DNA of 64,000 bases from Antarcticibacterium flavum (lineage in GTDB: Bacteria; Bacteroidota; Bacteroidia; Flavobacteriales; Flavobacteriaceae), in the NCBI RefSeq assembly GCF_006159205.1, contig NZ_CP040812.1, forward strand, positions 3,162,001 through 3,226,000. Direction: 5' to 3'. The notes under the pieces are model-generated. The model searched no databases, had not been told where the DNA came from, and was given only the letters and a program-made list of their open reading frames with translations. Both the position numbers and the translations under genes were made by a program. Below are positions 25,599-33,953 of the stretch, one piece after another. Each line of letters begins with the position of its first letter. Position 1 is the first letter of the stretch.

Positions 25599-26603
25599 AT
25601 GGTTAAACCGAGAAAATTCCTACTGCCATTCTCCCTCTTGTATGGAGGTGTGATGAAAGTGCGTAATATTTTATATGACCGGGGGGTCCTGGAATCCTCT
25701 TCCTTTTCCACCCCTGTTATTTGTGTTGGGAATTTAAGTGTGGGTGGTACGGGAAAGACGCCAATGATAGAATATATCATTAGACTATTACATAGCCGCT
25801 ATAGTATAGCAACCCTAAGCAGGGGATATGGCCGTAAGACAAGCGGCTATATTCAGGTTACGGGAAATGAAGATGCCGGGGAAGTAGGGGATGAGCCTAT
25901 GCAGTTCAAGAATAAGTTCCCGGAGGTTTTTGTCGCCGTAGACGAGAACAGGCGCAATGGAATAAGTCAGTTAATAAATAACTTTAAGCCGGAGGTAATT
26001 CTCCTTGATGATGCATTCCAGCACCGTAGGGTAAATGCGGGTTATAATATTTTACTAACGGCCTATAATAATATGTATACAGATGATCTTGTTCTTCCTG
26101 CCGGTAATCTACGGGAACCTATAGAAGGTGCTTCCAGGGCACAGGTCGTGGTGGTCACTAAATGTCCTGCAACCCTTGGAATAAAGGAAAGGAAGGATAT
26201 AGCGGCAAAATTGAATTTAAAGGATGATCAAAGACTATTTTTCTCATATATCAAATATGGTGAAGAGTTAATGAAGGGGGAAAAAACATTTCCTCTGGAA
26301 TTTTTAAAAACCAGGAAATTTACATTGTTAACCGGTATTGCCAACCCACTGGCGTTAGTTAATTTTTTACACAGCCGTGGTTTTAGCTTTGAGCACTTAA
26401 AATTCCCAGACCATCATAATTTTTCTCCTAAAGAGCTGGAGGAGATCAAAGCAGCTGAACTCGTAGTGACTACAGAGAAGGATTATATGAGGCTTAAGGA
26501 TATGTCTCACCCTGGATTATATTATCTCCCCATCCAAACTGAATTTTTAGAGAATAAGGAGGATTTTAATAAAGGAATACTTAATTTCATACATGAAAAA
26601 TGA
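25599..26603 (+). CDS. lpxK: Tetraacyldisaccharide 4'-kinase
   Basis: Phosphorylates the 4' position of the lipid A precursor disaccharide, at the inner membrane. The P-loop is VGGTGKTPM near residue 50. LSRGYGRKTSGY and GDEPMQF that follow are LpxK hallmarks, and LDDAFQHRRV holds the catalytic Asp. At 334 residues it has standard length. The start is the ATG at 25599 (MVKPRKFLLPF), which keeps the N-terminal membrane-associating helix. The stop codon lies inside the left arm of the terminator hairpin. Its product is needed for the outer-membrane lipopolysaccharide. Confidence 0.95.
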   Translation: MVKPRKFLLPFSLLYGGVMKVRNILYDRGVLESSSFSTPVICVGNLSVGGTGKTPMIEYIIRLLHSRYSIATLSRGYGRKTSGYIQVTGNEDAGEVGDEPMQFKNKFPEVFVAVDENRRNGISQLINNFKPEVILLDDAFQHRRVNAGYNILLTAYNNMYTDDLVLPAGNLREPIEGASRAQVVVVTKCPATLGIKERKDIAAKLNLKDDQRLFFSYIKYGEELMKGEKTFPLEFLKTRKFTLLTGIANPLALVNFLHSRGFSFEHLKFPDHHNFSPKELEEIKAAELVVTTEKDYMRLKDMSHPGLYYLPIQTEFLENKEDFNKGILNFIHEK

Positions 26604-26626
26604 GGTGACAAGCACCTCATTTTTTC
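26596..26626. terminator. Terminator overlapping the lpxK stop codon
   Basis: A 12-bp stem AAAAATGAGGTG/CACCTCATTTTT with loop ACAAG, followed by T residues. The lpxK stop TGA at 26601-26603 is inside the left arm. A-rich on one side, it could also act for the convergent kinase gene. Confidence 0.85.
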
Positions 26627-26708
26627 GTTTTCGGCTAATTCAAACTATATATCTTCTCGATCTATATAATCCTACTACTCCATTATTCTCAAATGGTATG
26701 CCAAAAAA

Positions 26709-28943
26709 TTAAGCAGGAATTGTTGCTGCTATATGTTTATTGATCTTGTGGAAGAATTCTTCCGTTTTATAAGGCTTGGGAATAATGTCTGTGAATCCGT
26801 TTAAATAAAATTCATCCAAATTCTCATCCAGGGTTACTGCAGTTAAAGCTACAATAGGAATTTGATCGTCAAATTTTCTTATTTCGATGGTAGCTTCTAT
26901 TCCGCTTATTCCCGGCATGTGTATATCCATGAGGATGAGGTCAAATGGGTTGTTTTTCACCTTTTCTATAGCAATTGTACCATTATCGGCTACATCACAT
27001 ATTACCTTATGCTTTTCAAGTATTTTACGGGTGATCATTTGATTGATCTTATTATCCTCTACTATAAGGATCTTTTTGCCTTGTAAGCCATTATTATTTG
27101 GAGCTGCTTCTTTTTGAGAGGAAATTGCCGTCTTTTCTCCCGGTTGTTCAAATGCCTCGAATTTTAGGTCGAAACTAAACGTGGAACCTTTACCTAATTC
27201 ACTGTCCAGGTGAATTTCGCTATTCATTAAATTAAGCAGGTTTTTTACAATTGAAAGGCCTAACCCCGTTCCACCAAATTTGCGGTTAATTTGAAGGGAT
27301 CCCTGAGTGAAGTTCTCAAAGATCGCGCTTTGTTTTTCCTTTGTTATACCTTCTCCATTGTCCTTGATCTCAAAATGCAGGAATACCTGCTGCCCAACCT
27401 GGTTTACCTGGCTCACATTTATCCAGATATCCCCATTTTCAGTAAACTTAATGGAGTTCCCTATGAGGTTAATAAGGATCTGGGAGATCTTAAGTGGGTC
27501 ACCCTTTAATTTCTTAGGGATCTCCTGGTCAAAATTGAAATGGAGTTTGGTATTCTTATCGTCGGCAGAATTTTTAAGCGCTATAAGTACATCTGAAATT
27601 CTCTTTTCAAGATTAAAGGATGTCTCCAGGATTTCAACCTTTCTTGCCTCAAGCTTATTAAGGTCAAGGATGTTGTTGATAAGCGACAATAGATATTCCC
27701 CTGAGAATTTAAGGGAATTAAGATGTTCCTTTTGATTTTCAGTAGGGCTTTCTTCCAGTAAAAGGTGAGTAAGCCCTGTCACAGCATATAGGGGAGTACG
27801 AAGCTCATGGGTTATTGTAGAAAGGAACTGTGCCTTGGCCAGGGATGCTTTTTCAGCATTTTCCTTTGCAATGGTAAGCTCATCATTCTTCTTTTGAAGA
27901 AGGTCATTTGCCCTTGCCCTAAGGTTATTGTTCTTATATAAAGAGAGGGTAAGCAGAGAAAGAATGGTTATTAAAGCCACACTCAGGATCGTGGTGAGTT
28001 TATTGACTTTTAAGGATTTCTCCTGCTCTGCATTTTGCCTGGTGAGTTCCCTTAAATTGGTCCTCATAGCATCAACACCGTATCTTGTGTTGGCATCAAG
28101 TGCAAGTGCTTCACGATTAATATTAAATATAGAATCTCTTATACTGTTGCTGGATTGCAGGTACTCCAGGGATTCCTGGTAATTTCCCGCCAGTTCATAA
28201 ACCTGGCTTAGCAGCCTCGTTGAACTCATGATCATACTGCCAAAATTATTGGCTTCAGCAATCTTTAATGCTTTCTCTGCTTCAGCTTTTCCCTGTTCCA
28301 GGTTTCCCTGCCACATAAGAGCCCTGGCCTTAAAAAAATAAAGGCGGGACAACTCATAATCATTATTGGCATCCTGCAGGTTTTTTTCAGCCCGGTGAAT
28401 GTAGGAAAGTGCCTCTTGATTACCTTTTGGAGTGTTACCAGCATGAAGAATAGTAATGGCACTATTGAGGTCTACAATACCCAGGTATTCAGTATTATTT
28501 TCCTTTAGGTAGTAATCCCTTGCCAGCGAGAGATACTTATGGGCCCTGTCAAATTCGCCCAGTGCATCAAAGATCTTTGCATTGGTGAGATAGCTATAAG
28601 CCAGCCCGGCGTCATCATTGATCTCCCTTTGTATTGATATAGCCCTTTGTAACTCTGTAGCTGCGCGATCCAGGTCGTGCCTTATATAAAAAAGCTGCGC
28701 CAGGATACTGCTGGATAAGGCGATAAACTTTTGATCATTAATCTGTTTAGCGAGGTCGAGGGACTGGTTGAGTTGTGCCAGTGCTTTCTCAAATTCCAAA
28801 ACATTCACAGAGATCTCTGCCTCATTAAGAAGCTGCTGTATTTCTTTGTTGATCTCTGCGATTTCTTCCTGGCTTTTCTCCTGAAATGCTGCACCTATAT
28901 AAAAGGTAAACAGGAGTATTAGCGAAAAAAACAACTTTTTCAT
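26709..28943 (-). CDS. TPR hybrid sensor histidine kinase / response regulator
   Basis: Membrane-bound signalling protein of 744 residues. In order: signal peptide (1-20), TPR-like helical repeats in the periplasm (about 40-290), one membrane span (about 315-336), a coiled linker, HisKA with phospho-accepting His379 (ITHELRTPLYAV), HATPase with Asn496 (NLIGNSIKF), G1 motif DNGEG at 528-532 and GGTGLGLS at 557-564, and a receiver domain with Asp673 (LILMDIHMPG) and Lys723 (PKPYK). All residues needed for phosphorelay are present. There is no DNA-binding output, so signal would pass by a phosphotransfer partner not in the window. The ligand is unknown. It is transcribed on its own. Confidence 0.93.
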   Translation of the reverse strand: MKKLFFSLILLFTFYIGAAFQEKSQEEIAEINKEIQQLLNEAEISVNVLEFEKALAQLNQSLDLAKQINDQKFIALSSSILAQLFYIRHDLDRAATELQRAISIQREINDDAGLAYSYLTNAKIFDALGEFDRAHKYLSLARDYYLKENNTEYLGIVDLNSAITILHAGNTPKGNQEALSYIHRAEKNLQDANNDYELSRLYFFKARALMWQGNLEQGKAEAEKALKIAEANNFGSMIMSSTRLLSQVYELAGNYQESLEYLQSSNSIRDSIFNINREALALDANTRYGVDAMRTNLRELTRQNAEQEKSLKVNKLTTILSVALITILSLLTLSLYKNNNLRARANDLLQKKNDELTIAKENAEKASLAKAQFLSTITHELRTPLYAVTGLTHLLLEESPTENQKEHLNSLKFSGEYLLSLINNILDLNKLEARKVEILETSFNLEKRISDVLIALKNSADDKNTKLHFNFDQEIPKKLKGDPLKISQILINLIGNSIKFTENGDIWINVSQVNQVGQQVFLHFEIKDNGEGITKEKQSAIFENFTQGSLQINRKFGGTGLGLSIVKNLLNLMNSEIHLDSELGKGSTFSFDLKFEAFEQPGEKTAISSQKEAAPNNNGLQGKKILIVEDNKINQMITRKILEKHKVICDVADNGTIAIEKVKNNPFDLILMDIHMPGISGIEATIEIRKFDDQIPIVALTAVTLDENLDEFYLNGFTDIIPKPYKTEEFFHKINKHIAATIPA

Positions 28944-28978
28944 TGGGGGCTGGTGTAGGTAACAGGGTTAAATATAAG

Positions 28979-29986
28979 TTAATTCTTTGAAATGAAAGAA
29001 ATTAAATCGATTAGACGGCTTGAATACCCTATTTCGTTGTCATACCAGCCAATAAGCTTGATGAGATCACCTCCAATTACCGAGGTCATCTGGGAATCAA
29101 ATATGCAGGAAAACGGCTCCCCGTTTATGTCAATAGAAACTAAAGGTACTGTTGTGTAGCTTAATAATCCCTTCAGGTAGGTTTCTGAAGCGGTCTTGAA
29201 AGCTTTGTTTACCTCTTCGATGCTGGTTGGTTTCTGCACATTAAGGGTCATATCTGTTAGAGAGCCATTAGGTACCGGCACTCGTATGCCACATCCTCCA
29301 ATTACCTCGCTTAGGTCCGGGAATATTTTCGTAAGGGCTTTTGCGGCCCCGGTGGTAGTAGGGATTATCGACTGGGCTGCTGCCCGTGATCTCCTAAGGT
29401 CCCTATGGGGACGATCATGAAGGCTTTGATCGCTGGTGTAGGAATGAACAGTGGTAATATATGCCTGTTTGACCCCAAAATTACGGTGTATAACCTCGAG
29501 CATGGGAGCTGCATTATTCGTGGTGCAGGAGGCATTAGAGATAATTTTTTCAGATCCATCAAGAATGGACTCATTAACTCCCAACACCACCATTTTGATA
29601 GAATCATCATTTGGTGGTACTGCCAGAATTACCTTTTTAACCCCGGGGGAAAGGTGGCCTTCAAGATCCTTTGAGCTTTTGAATTTACCCGATGCTTCAA
29701 CTACAACATCTACTCCAAATTGATCCCAATTAATTTCCTGTGGGTGGGAAAAGGAAAGAATAGGAGTCTTTTTATCATCAACAAATAAAAAATCTTCTTC
29801 AAAACTTACCCGGTTTTTTAACTTCCCGTGGATGCTGTCATATTTAAGAAGGTGGGACAGGGTATGTGCACTGGCTATATCGTTAATAGCTACCACCTCT
29901 ATTTGATCGTGGTCCAGCAGGAGCCTGTATAGGTTACGTCCTATACGGCCAAAACCATTAATGGCTACTTTTATTTTGTTCGACAT
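28979..29986 (-). CDS. gap: Type I glyceraldehyde-3-phosphate dehydrogenase
   Basis: Glycolytic/gluconeogenic enzyme oxidising glyceraldehyde-3-phosphate with NAD(P) and phosphate. The nucleotide-binding motif NGFGRIGR starts at residue 10, AINDI has the Asp that favours NAD, and the active site is Cys154 in SNASCTTN with the phosphate-binding PTTTGAAKA. Residues DRPHRDLRRSRAAAQ complete the S-loop. The usual second Cys of SCTTNC is Asn here. The length is 335 residues. Lipoyl synthase lies upstream by 17 bases on the same strand, so the two may be co-transcribed. Whether it is the main glycolytic copy cannot be seen here. Confidence 0.94.
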   Translation of the reverse strand: MSNKIKVAINGFGRIGRNLYRLLLDHDQIEVVAINDIASAHTLSHLLKYDSIHGKLKNRVSFEEDFLFVDDKKTPILSFSHPQEINWDQFGVDVVVEASGKFKSSKDLEGHLSPGVKKVILAVPPNDDSIKMVVLGVNESILDGSEKIISNASCTTNNAAPMLEVIHRNFGVKQAYITTVHSYTSDQSLHDRPHRDLRRSRAAAQSIIPTTTGAAKALTKIFPDLSEVIGGCGIRVPVPNGSLTDMTLNVQKPTSIEEVNKAFKTASETYLKGLLSYTTVPLVSIDINGEPFSCIFDSQMTSVIGGDLIKLIGWYDNEIGYSSRLIDLISFISKN

Positions 29987-30003
29987 GTTGCTCTCTGGAA
30001 AAC

Positions 30004-30876
30004 CTAGGTTAGATGTTTTTGAGCCTTATATGAAGATCTTACCAGGGCACTGCTTTCTACGTGCCTAAATCCAAGTTCAAGACCTATTGTTTCATATTTC
30101 CTGAATTGATCTGGAGTGATGAATTGTTTTACCGGTAAGTGTTTCTTGCTTGGTTGCAGGTATTGCCCAATCGTTACAATGTCAAGATCTACACTTCTTA
30201 GATCCTTTAATGTTTGGATGACCTCATCCTCTTTTTCACCAAGTCCAAGCATTATACCAGATTTTGTGCGTTTGATGCCCTGTTCCTTAAGGTATTTTAG
30301 TACGCCAAGGCTTCTTTCATACTTTGCCTGGATACGCACCTCCCTGGTTAATCTCTTTACAGTTTCCATATTGTGGGAAACAACTTCAGGATTTACCTGG
30401 ATGATGCGGTCGATATTTCTTTCATTTCCCTGGAAATCGGGGATCAGGGTTTCAAGCGTTGTTTCGGGATTCATTCGTCGAATGGCCTTCACGGTTTCTG
30501 CCCACATAATTGATCCCATATCCTTAAGGTCATCGCGGTCAACACTCGTAATAACCGCATGCTTGATCTTCATAAGCTTTATAGATCTTGCTACCTTCTC
30601 TGGCTCATCCCAATCCACAGTTTCAGGCCTTCCGGTTTTTACACCGCAAAAACCACAGGACCTCGTGCAAACATTCCCTAGTATCATAAAGGTTGCAGTC
30701 CCTTCGCTCCAGCATTCGCCCATGTTTGGACAGCTTCCCGAGGTGCAAATTGTGTGAAGGTCATATTTATCTACCAGGCTTCGCAACTCTGTGTATTTTT
30801 TTCCCGTAGGAAGTTTTACACGCAGCCATTTTGGTTTGGGAGCCGGTTTTTGAGTAGGTAAAGTATCTATAGCCAT
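30004..30876 (-). CDS. lipA: Lipoyl synthase
   Basis: Radical-SAM enzyme inserting two sulfur atoms into octanoyl groups on lipoate-dependent proteins. Both iron-sulfur cluster motifs are present: the auxiliary [12 protein letters not shown] and the radical-[11 protein letters not shown]. The C-terminal RSSYKA motif holds the conserved Ser that binds the auxiliary cluster. At 290 residues it is full length. A perfect TATCTTTG promoter box is 17 bases upstream of the start. The GAPDH gene follows at 17 bases and may be read from the same promoter, linking sugar oxidation with pyruvate dehydrogenase cofactor supply; this link is inference. Confidence 0.96.
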   Translation of the reverse strand: MAIDTLPTQKPAPKPKWLRVKLPTGKKYTELRSLVDKYDLHTICTSGSCPNMGECWSEGTATFMILGNVCTRSCGFCGVKTGRPETVDWDEPEKVARSIKLMKIKHAVITSVDRDDLKDMGSIMWAETVKAIRRMNPETTLETLIPDFQGNERNIDRIIQVNPEVVSHNMETVKRLTREVRIQAKYERSLGVLKYLKEQGIKRTKSGIMLGLGEKEDEVIQTLKDLRSVDLDIVTIGQYLQPSKKHLPVKQFITPDQFRKYETIGLELGFRHVESSALVRSSYKAQKHLT

Positions 30877-30893
30877 AAAAAAAATCTAGGCAG

Positions 30894-30901
30894 CAAAGAT
30901 A
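30894..30901 (-). promoter_or_regulatory. -7 promoter box of lipA
   Basis: On the minus strand TATCTTTG fits TAnnTTTG exactly and sits 17 bases before the lipA start codon. No -33 TTG is visible at the expected distance. Confidence 0.55.
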
Positions 30902-30953
30902 CAATTTTATGCTGAAAACATTAAATATGAGGACACTCTCTTGAGCTCTCCAC

Positions 30954-31523
30954 CTAGGCTTCCCGTGATTGGATGATCTGGGCCAATAATTTCTTTGCCC
31001 GCAGTAATTTTACCTTAATATTATTAAGGGGTTCATCAAGGCTGGCGGCTATTTCCTTATAAGATTTTTCCTGAAAGTAGCGCAAATTTATAACCTCCTG
31101 ATATGGCGGTTTAAGTTGTTTAATGTCACTTAAAAGTTGTGCCAGGTGTTGTTCGTTTATAAGACTGTCTTCAATTGTGGGGGTGTCATCGGCAATCTTA
31201 TAAACTTTGTCGTGTGAATCATCTGTTGTATTACCCTGGATGGAAGCATTTTTTTTTCGTACCAGGTCAATATGAATGTTTTTGGAGATAGTGATTAACC
31301 ATGTCTTAAAAACGTATTGTGGATCGTAGGTGTGAAGTTTGTCAAAGGCCCTTGAGAATGTTTGGATGGTTACCTCCTCCGCATCATATTCATTTTTGGT
31401 CCGCTTTAATTGAAAAGCATACACATCTGTCCAGAAGCTGTCAAGAAGATATCTAAATGCTGCCTGCTGCCCTGCCATGGCAAGTTCTATTTGTTTATGA
31501 AGCCTGGCTTTTTCTATTTCCAA
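30954..31523 (-). CDS. Sigma-70 family RNA polymerase sigma factor (ECF-type)
   Basis: A 189-residue alternative sigma factor. Region 2 (residues ~20-90) includes FRYLLDSFWTDVYAF, NEYDAEEVTIQTFSRAFDKL and FKTWLITISKN; region 4 near the C-terminus shows YQEVINLRYFQEKSYKEIAASL and NIKVKLLRAKKLL, the helix-turn-helix that binds the -35-like element. The start is a TTG at 31523, right after an in-frame stop, because it preserves the conserved EIEKARLHKQ start and overlaps the glycosyltransferase gene by ten bases; ATG 31478 is the alternative. No anti-sigma factor is adjacent. Its position at the end of a glycosyltransferase operon is unusual and gives no clear target. Confidence 0.9.
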   Translation of the reverse strand: MEIEKARLHKQIELAMAGQQAAFRYLLDSFWTDVYAFQLKRTKNEYDAEEVTIQTFSRAFDKLHTYDPQYVFKTWLITISKNIHIDLVRKKNASIQGNTTDDSHDKVYKIADDTPTIEDSLINEQHLAQLLSDIKQLKPPYQEVINLRYFQEKSYKEIAASLDEPLNNIKVKLLRAKKLLAQIIQSREA

Positions 31524-32616
31524 TTAGAAGGTTTTGAGATGAGGTTGGCACTAAAGATACCCAATTGCATATAAACTAAAAATATATCGAGAAAGGGGGT
31601 AAGCCAAATAACATCTTTTTCGTCAAATTTTGAGGCTGCTTTCCAGAAAACAAAATATTGCAGGGCAATACGTAAAATAATAAGGGCCGTGACTATCTCC
31701 CATTGGAATCCAAATACCAAAAGAATTATTGCCAATGACCAGAATGCCAGTTGGGAAAAATAAAAGATCCCCAGCAGGAGTTGATGTTCTTTCCTGTAAA
31801 GGGTAGAAGTAGAAATATGTCTTCGTTTTTGAGAAACCCACTTTCCAAGTTTAACCTCAGGAACGCTGCGGGTTATGGAAGCAGGAGAAAAACATAAAGC
31901 TGTGTTTTGTTTATTGGCCGCCTGATTTACAAAGAGGTCATCATCACCGGATCTAACGTGCAAATGTGATGCAAAACCATTTTGGTTATAAAATTCTGTA
32001 GATGTATAGGCGAGGTTTCTGCCTACACCCATATAAGGGGAGCCCAAGCGAGCATATGAAAAATATTGCAGCGCGGTGAAAAGGGTTTCAAATCTTATCA
32101 ATTTATTCAAAAGGGAACGCCTATGTTTAAGATAGCCCCATAGCCCAGTATAATAGAGGTTTCATCGTTGAAATGTGAAGCCATATTGGCTATCCAGTAT
32201 TCTGTGTCAGGAAGGCAATCGGCATCTGTAAACAGGAGGTAAGGGTGGCGGGCTTTCTTTATCCCCAGTGTTAAGGCATATTTCTTTTTTCCCCAGAAAG
32301 CTTCATTGTTTTGGACATTCACGATTTTTACCCTTGGATCAACATCAGCAAACTCCTCCATCACTTCCAGTGTTTCATCTGTAGATGCATCGTTGATAAG
32401 GATTACCTCAAAATTATGATAATCCTGGCTAAGAACCTTTGGGACCAAAATTTTTAGATTTTCAGCCTCATTCTTAGCGCAAATAATCACTGATACAGGA
32501 AGTGAAGATGTAGAGACAGCTTTGGGGCGGGCAAGGGCAAAACTAAAATATCCTATGTAAAATAGGATATTGATTAGTGTGAATATTAAAAATAAAACAA
32601 ATAATGTTATTGCCAT
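31514..32616 (-). pseudogene. GT2 family glycosyltransferase split by a probable single-base frameshift
   Basis: Two frames together make one membrane glycosyltransferase: 32616-32107 (169 residues; N-terminal span, VSVIICAKNEAENL, DASTDET and the DxD motif TDADC) and 32110-31514 (198 residues; SGDDDLFVNQAA, SQKRRHISTS, then membrane spans). The first ends in a nonsense tail ILNIGVPF, while one frame over the same bases read YLKHRRSLLNKLIRFETL, exactly what should link the halves. One added base near the GGGG run (CCCC at 32136-32139 on the plus strand) gives 1104 bases and a normal 367-residue protein. A small membrane protein gene is upstream by nine bases and the sigma factor gene overlaps downstream. 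The donor and acceptor are unknown. Confidence 0.85.
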
Positions 32617-32625
32617 ACAAGGAGG

Positions 32626-32832
32626 TTAATCGATCTTCTTTGGTTCAGAACAATCTTTCATCTCCTCTGGTAATTTTCCGCAGAAGCTGCACGCCTCTCC
32701 CTCTTTATTTAAAAACGGACTTTGACTTGCACAGGTTCCTGCAAATTTTCCATCTTTTTTACCCCAGATCTTTATGGCTATACCCGCAAATGCAAGGGCT
32801 AATAATATAATAGTTATAATAAGTAATTTCAT
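32626..32832 (-). CDS. Small membrane protein with four Cys
   Basis: A 68-residue protein with one N-terminal membrane span (residues 2-22, LLIITIILLALAFAGIAI) and a soluble tail containing Cys34, Cys48, Cys51 and Cys61 in the pattern TCAS, CSFCG, DCSE. This resembles a group of tiny flavobacterial proteins of unknown role annotated as membrane or secreted proteins; the CxxC suggests metal or disulfide chemistry. It leads an operon with the glycosyltransferase and the sigma factor genes, and has a perfect promoter box 18 bases before its ATG. Confidence 0.7.
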   Translation of the reverse strand: MKLLIITIILLALAFAGIAIKIWGKKDGKFAGTCASQSPFLNKEGEACSFCGKLPEEMKDCSEPKKID

Positions 32833-32850
32833 AGCAATCTTTTCTTAGTG

Positions 32851-32858
32851 CAAAAATA
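32851..32858 (-). promoter_or_regulatory. -7 promoter box of the small membrane protein / GT2 / sigma operon
   Basis: On the minus strand TATTTTTG matches TAnnTTTG perfectly. A TTTC, close to the TTTG -33 element, lies 19 bases upstream of it. The box is 18 bases before the start codon at 32832. Confidence 0.55.
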
Positions 32859-33000
32859 AGAATAAAATTAACCAGGTGAAAATGTATATTTCAATTAATA
32901 TATCCTTTACACTATTTAACTAAACTTTAGTTGGTATGTCGCTGATTTTTAGTGTTTTCATCTCTAAATTGCATGGCTAATAACAAAAAACAACCAAATT

Positions 33001-33843
33001 ATGAAACTGAGAAATTTAATGATAATTGCTGTAATTTCAGCAGTTAGTTTTACTTCTTGTAGGGATAACGCACGGGAGGTAGATGATGATCAAATAGAGT
33101 TGGATAGAAGAGCTGCAGACAGGGATGCTGAAATGCGTGCTAATGAAGCCCGTTTAGAGAGGGAGCGTAATAATGTTTCTACCAGGATTAGCGAGAACCA
33201 GAATTTGAGTACGTTTTCTGAGAACATGACCAGGAACCAGGTTTCAACCTCAATGAGGGCCGGAGCCACAGGTACCGCTGCCACCGGTATGACCACGCAA
33301 TCTCAAACCGGTACCCAAACCCAATCCCAAACCGGAACTACAGGTGACAGGACCACCACGGGAACCACTACAGGTGACAGGGCAACAGGCACTACGGGAC
33401 AAACCCAAAGCATGCAGGGGCAAGCCAATTATACGATTTTCGCTCCTTCCAATGATGCCTATGAGAATCTAACAGATGTTCAAAGACAGGAGATGATGGA
33501 TACCCAAAACAGGGATAGAAATGTTGCTTCAATAAATTATCTTATGGTTGAGGAAAGATTGACTGAAGATCAATTGAGACAGCAAATCCAGAATTCCAAT
33601 GGAACTTATCAAATAAGAACCATGCAGGGTGAAAATATCACAGCCACTATGGAAGGTGATGAGATCATTCTGCGAGATGCTTCCGGTAACCAGGCGAGAA
33701 TCACTGAGAGCGATACTGAAGCATCAGATGGTGTAGTGCACGTTATAGATGGTGTTTTAAGGCCTAAGGATCCCACAAGAAATGAGGCTGCCAGTAGAAT
33801 GAATAACAACACTAACACCGGAAATTCCAATACCGATATGTAA
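33001..33843 (+). CDS. FAS1 (fasciclin) domain lipoprotein with repetitive insert
   Basis: A 280-residue predicted lipoprotein with lipobox Cys20 (SFTSCRD). After a charged helix (residues ~22-66), a FAS1 domain begins with TFSENMTRNQVSTSM, is broken by a Thr/Gly/Gln-rich stretch at residues 88-142, and resumes with NYTIFAPSNDAYENL. It then runs through NYLMVEERLTEDQLRQ to the closing VVHVIDGVLRP. FAS1 domains act in adhesion or envelope-surface contact. The tail (~265-280) is Asn/Thr-rich. The gene stands alone with 168 bases upstream and a strong terminator downstream. The insert is built from short DNA repeats. Confidence 0.85.
   Translation: MKLRNLMIIAVISAVSFTSCRDNAREVDDDQIELDRRAADRDAEMRANEARLERERNNVSTRISENQNLSTFSENMTRNQVSTSMRAGATGTAATGMTTQSQTGTQTQSQTGTTGDRTTTGTTTGDRATGTTGQTQSMQGQANYTIFAPSNDAYENLTDVQRQEMMDTQNRDRNVASINYLMVEERLTEDQLRQQIQNSNGTYQIRTMQGENITATMEGDEIILRDASGNQARITESDTEASDGVVHVIDGVLRPKDPTRNEAASRMNNNTNTGNSNTDM
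33298..33381 (+). repeat. Short direct repeats coding for the Thr/Gly/Gln insert
   Basis: Within the FAS1 gene. CAATCTCAAACCGG at 33298-33311 recurs with one change at 33322-33335 (period 24), and ACTACAGGTGACAGG at 33337-33351 recurs exactly at 33367-33381 (period 30). Both periods are multiples of three, so the frame is kept if copies are gained or lost. Confidence 0.8.
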
Positions 33844-33897
33844 GGGAGCACTATTCAACCAGTGCAAGCATTTAAATAACTTAAGTGTTTATTAAAT

Positions 33898-33934
33898 AAA
33901 AAGAGGCTGTTAATTCGATTAACAGCCTCTTTTT
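33898..33934. terminator. Bidirectional terminator between FAS1 gene and murB
   Basis: A 17-bp perfect stem AAAAAGAGGCTGTTAAT/ATTAACAGCCTCTTTTT with loop TCG, A-rich on the left and T-rich on the right. It lies between two convergent genes and can serve both. Confidence 0.9.
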
Positions 33935-33953
33935 ATATTGTGAAATTAATCTC

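Noticed and set aside
33298..33381. Short direct repeats in the FAS1 gene as a CRISPR-like array.
   Set aside because: Repeats are in coding DNA, short, spaced by coding sequence and translate to a Thr/Gly/Gln stretch; no cas genes nearby.
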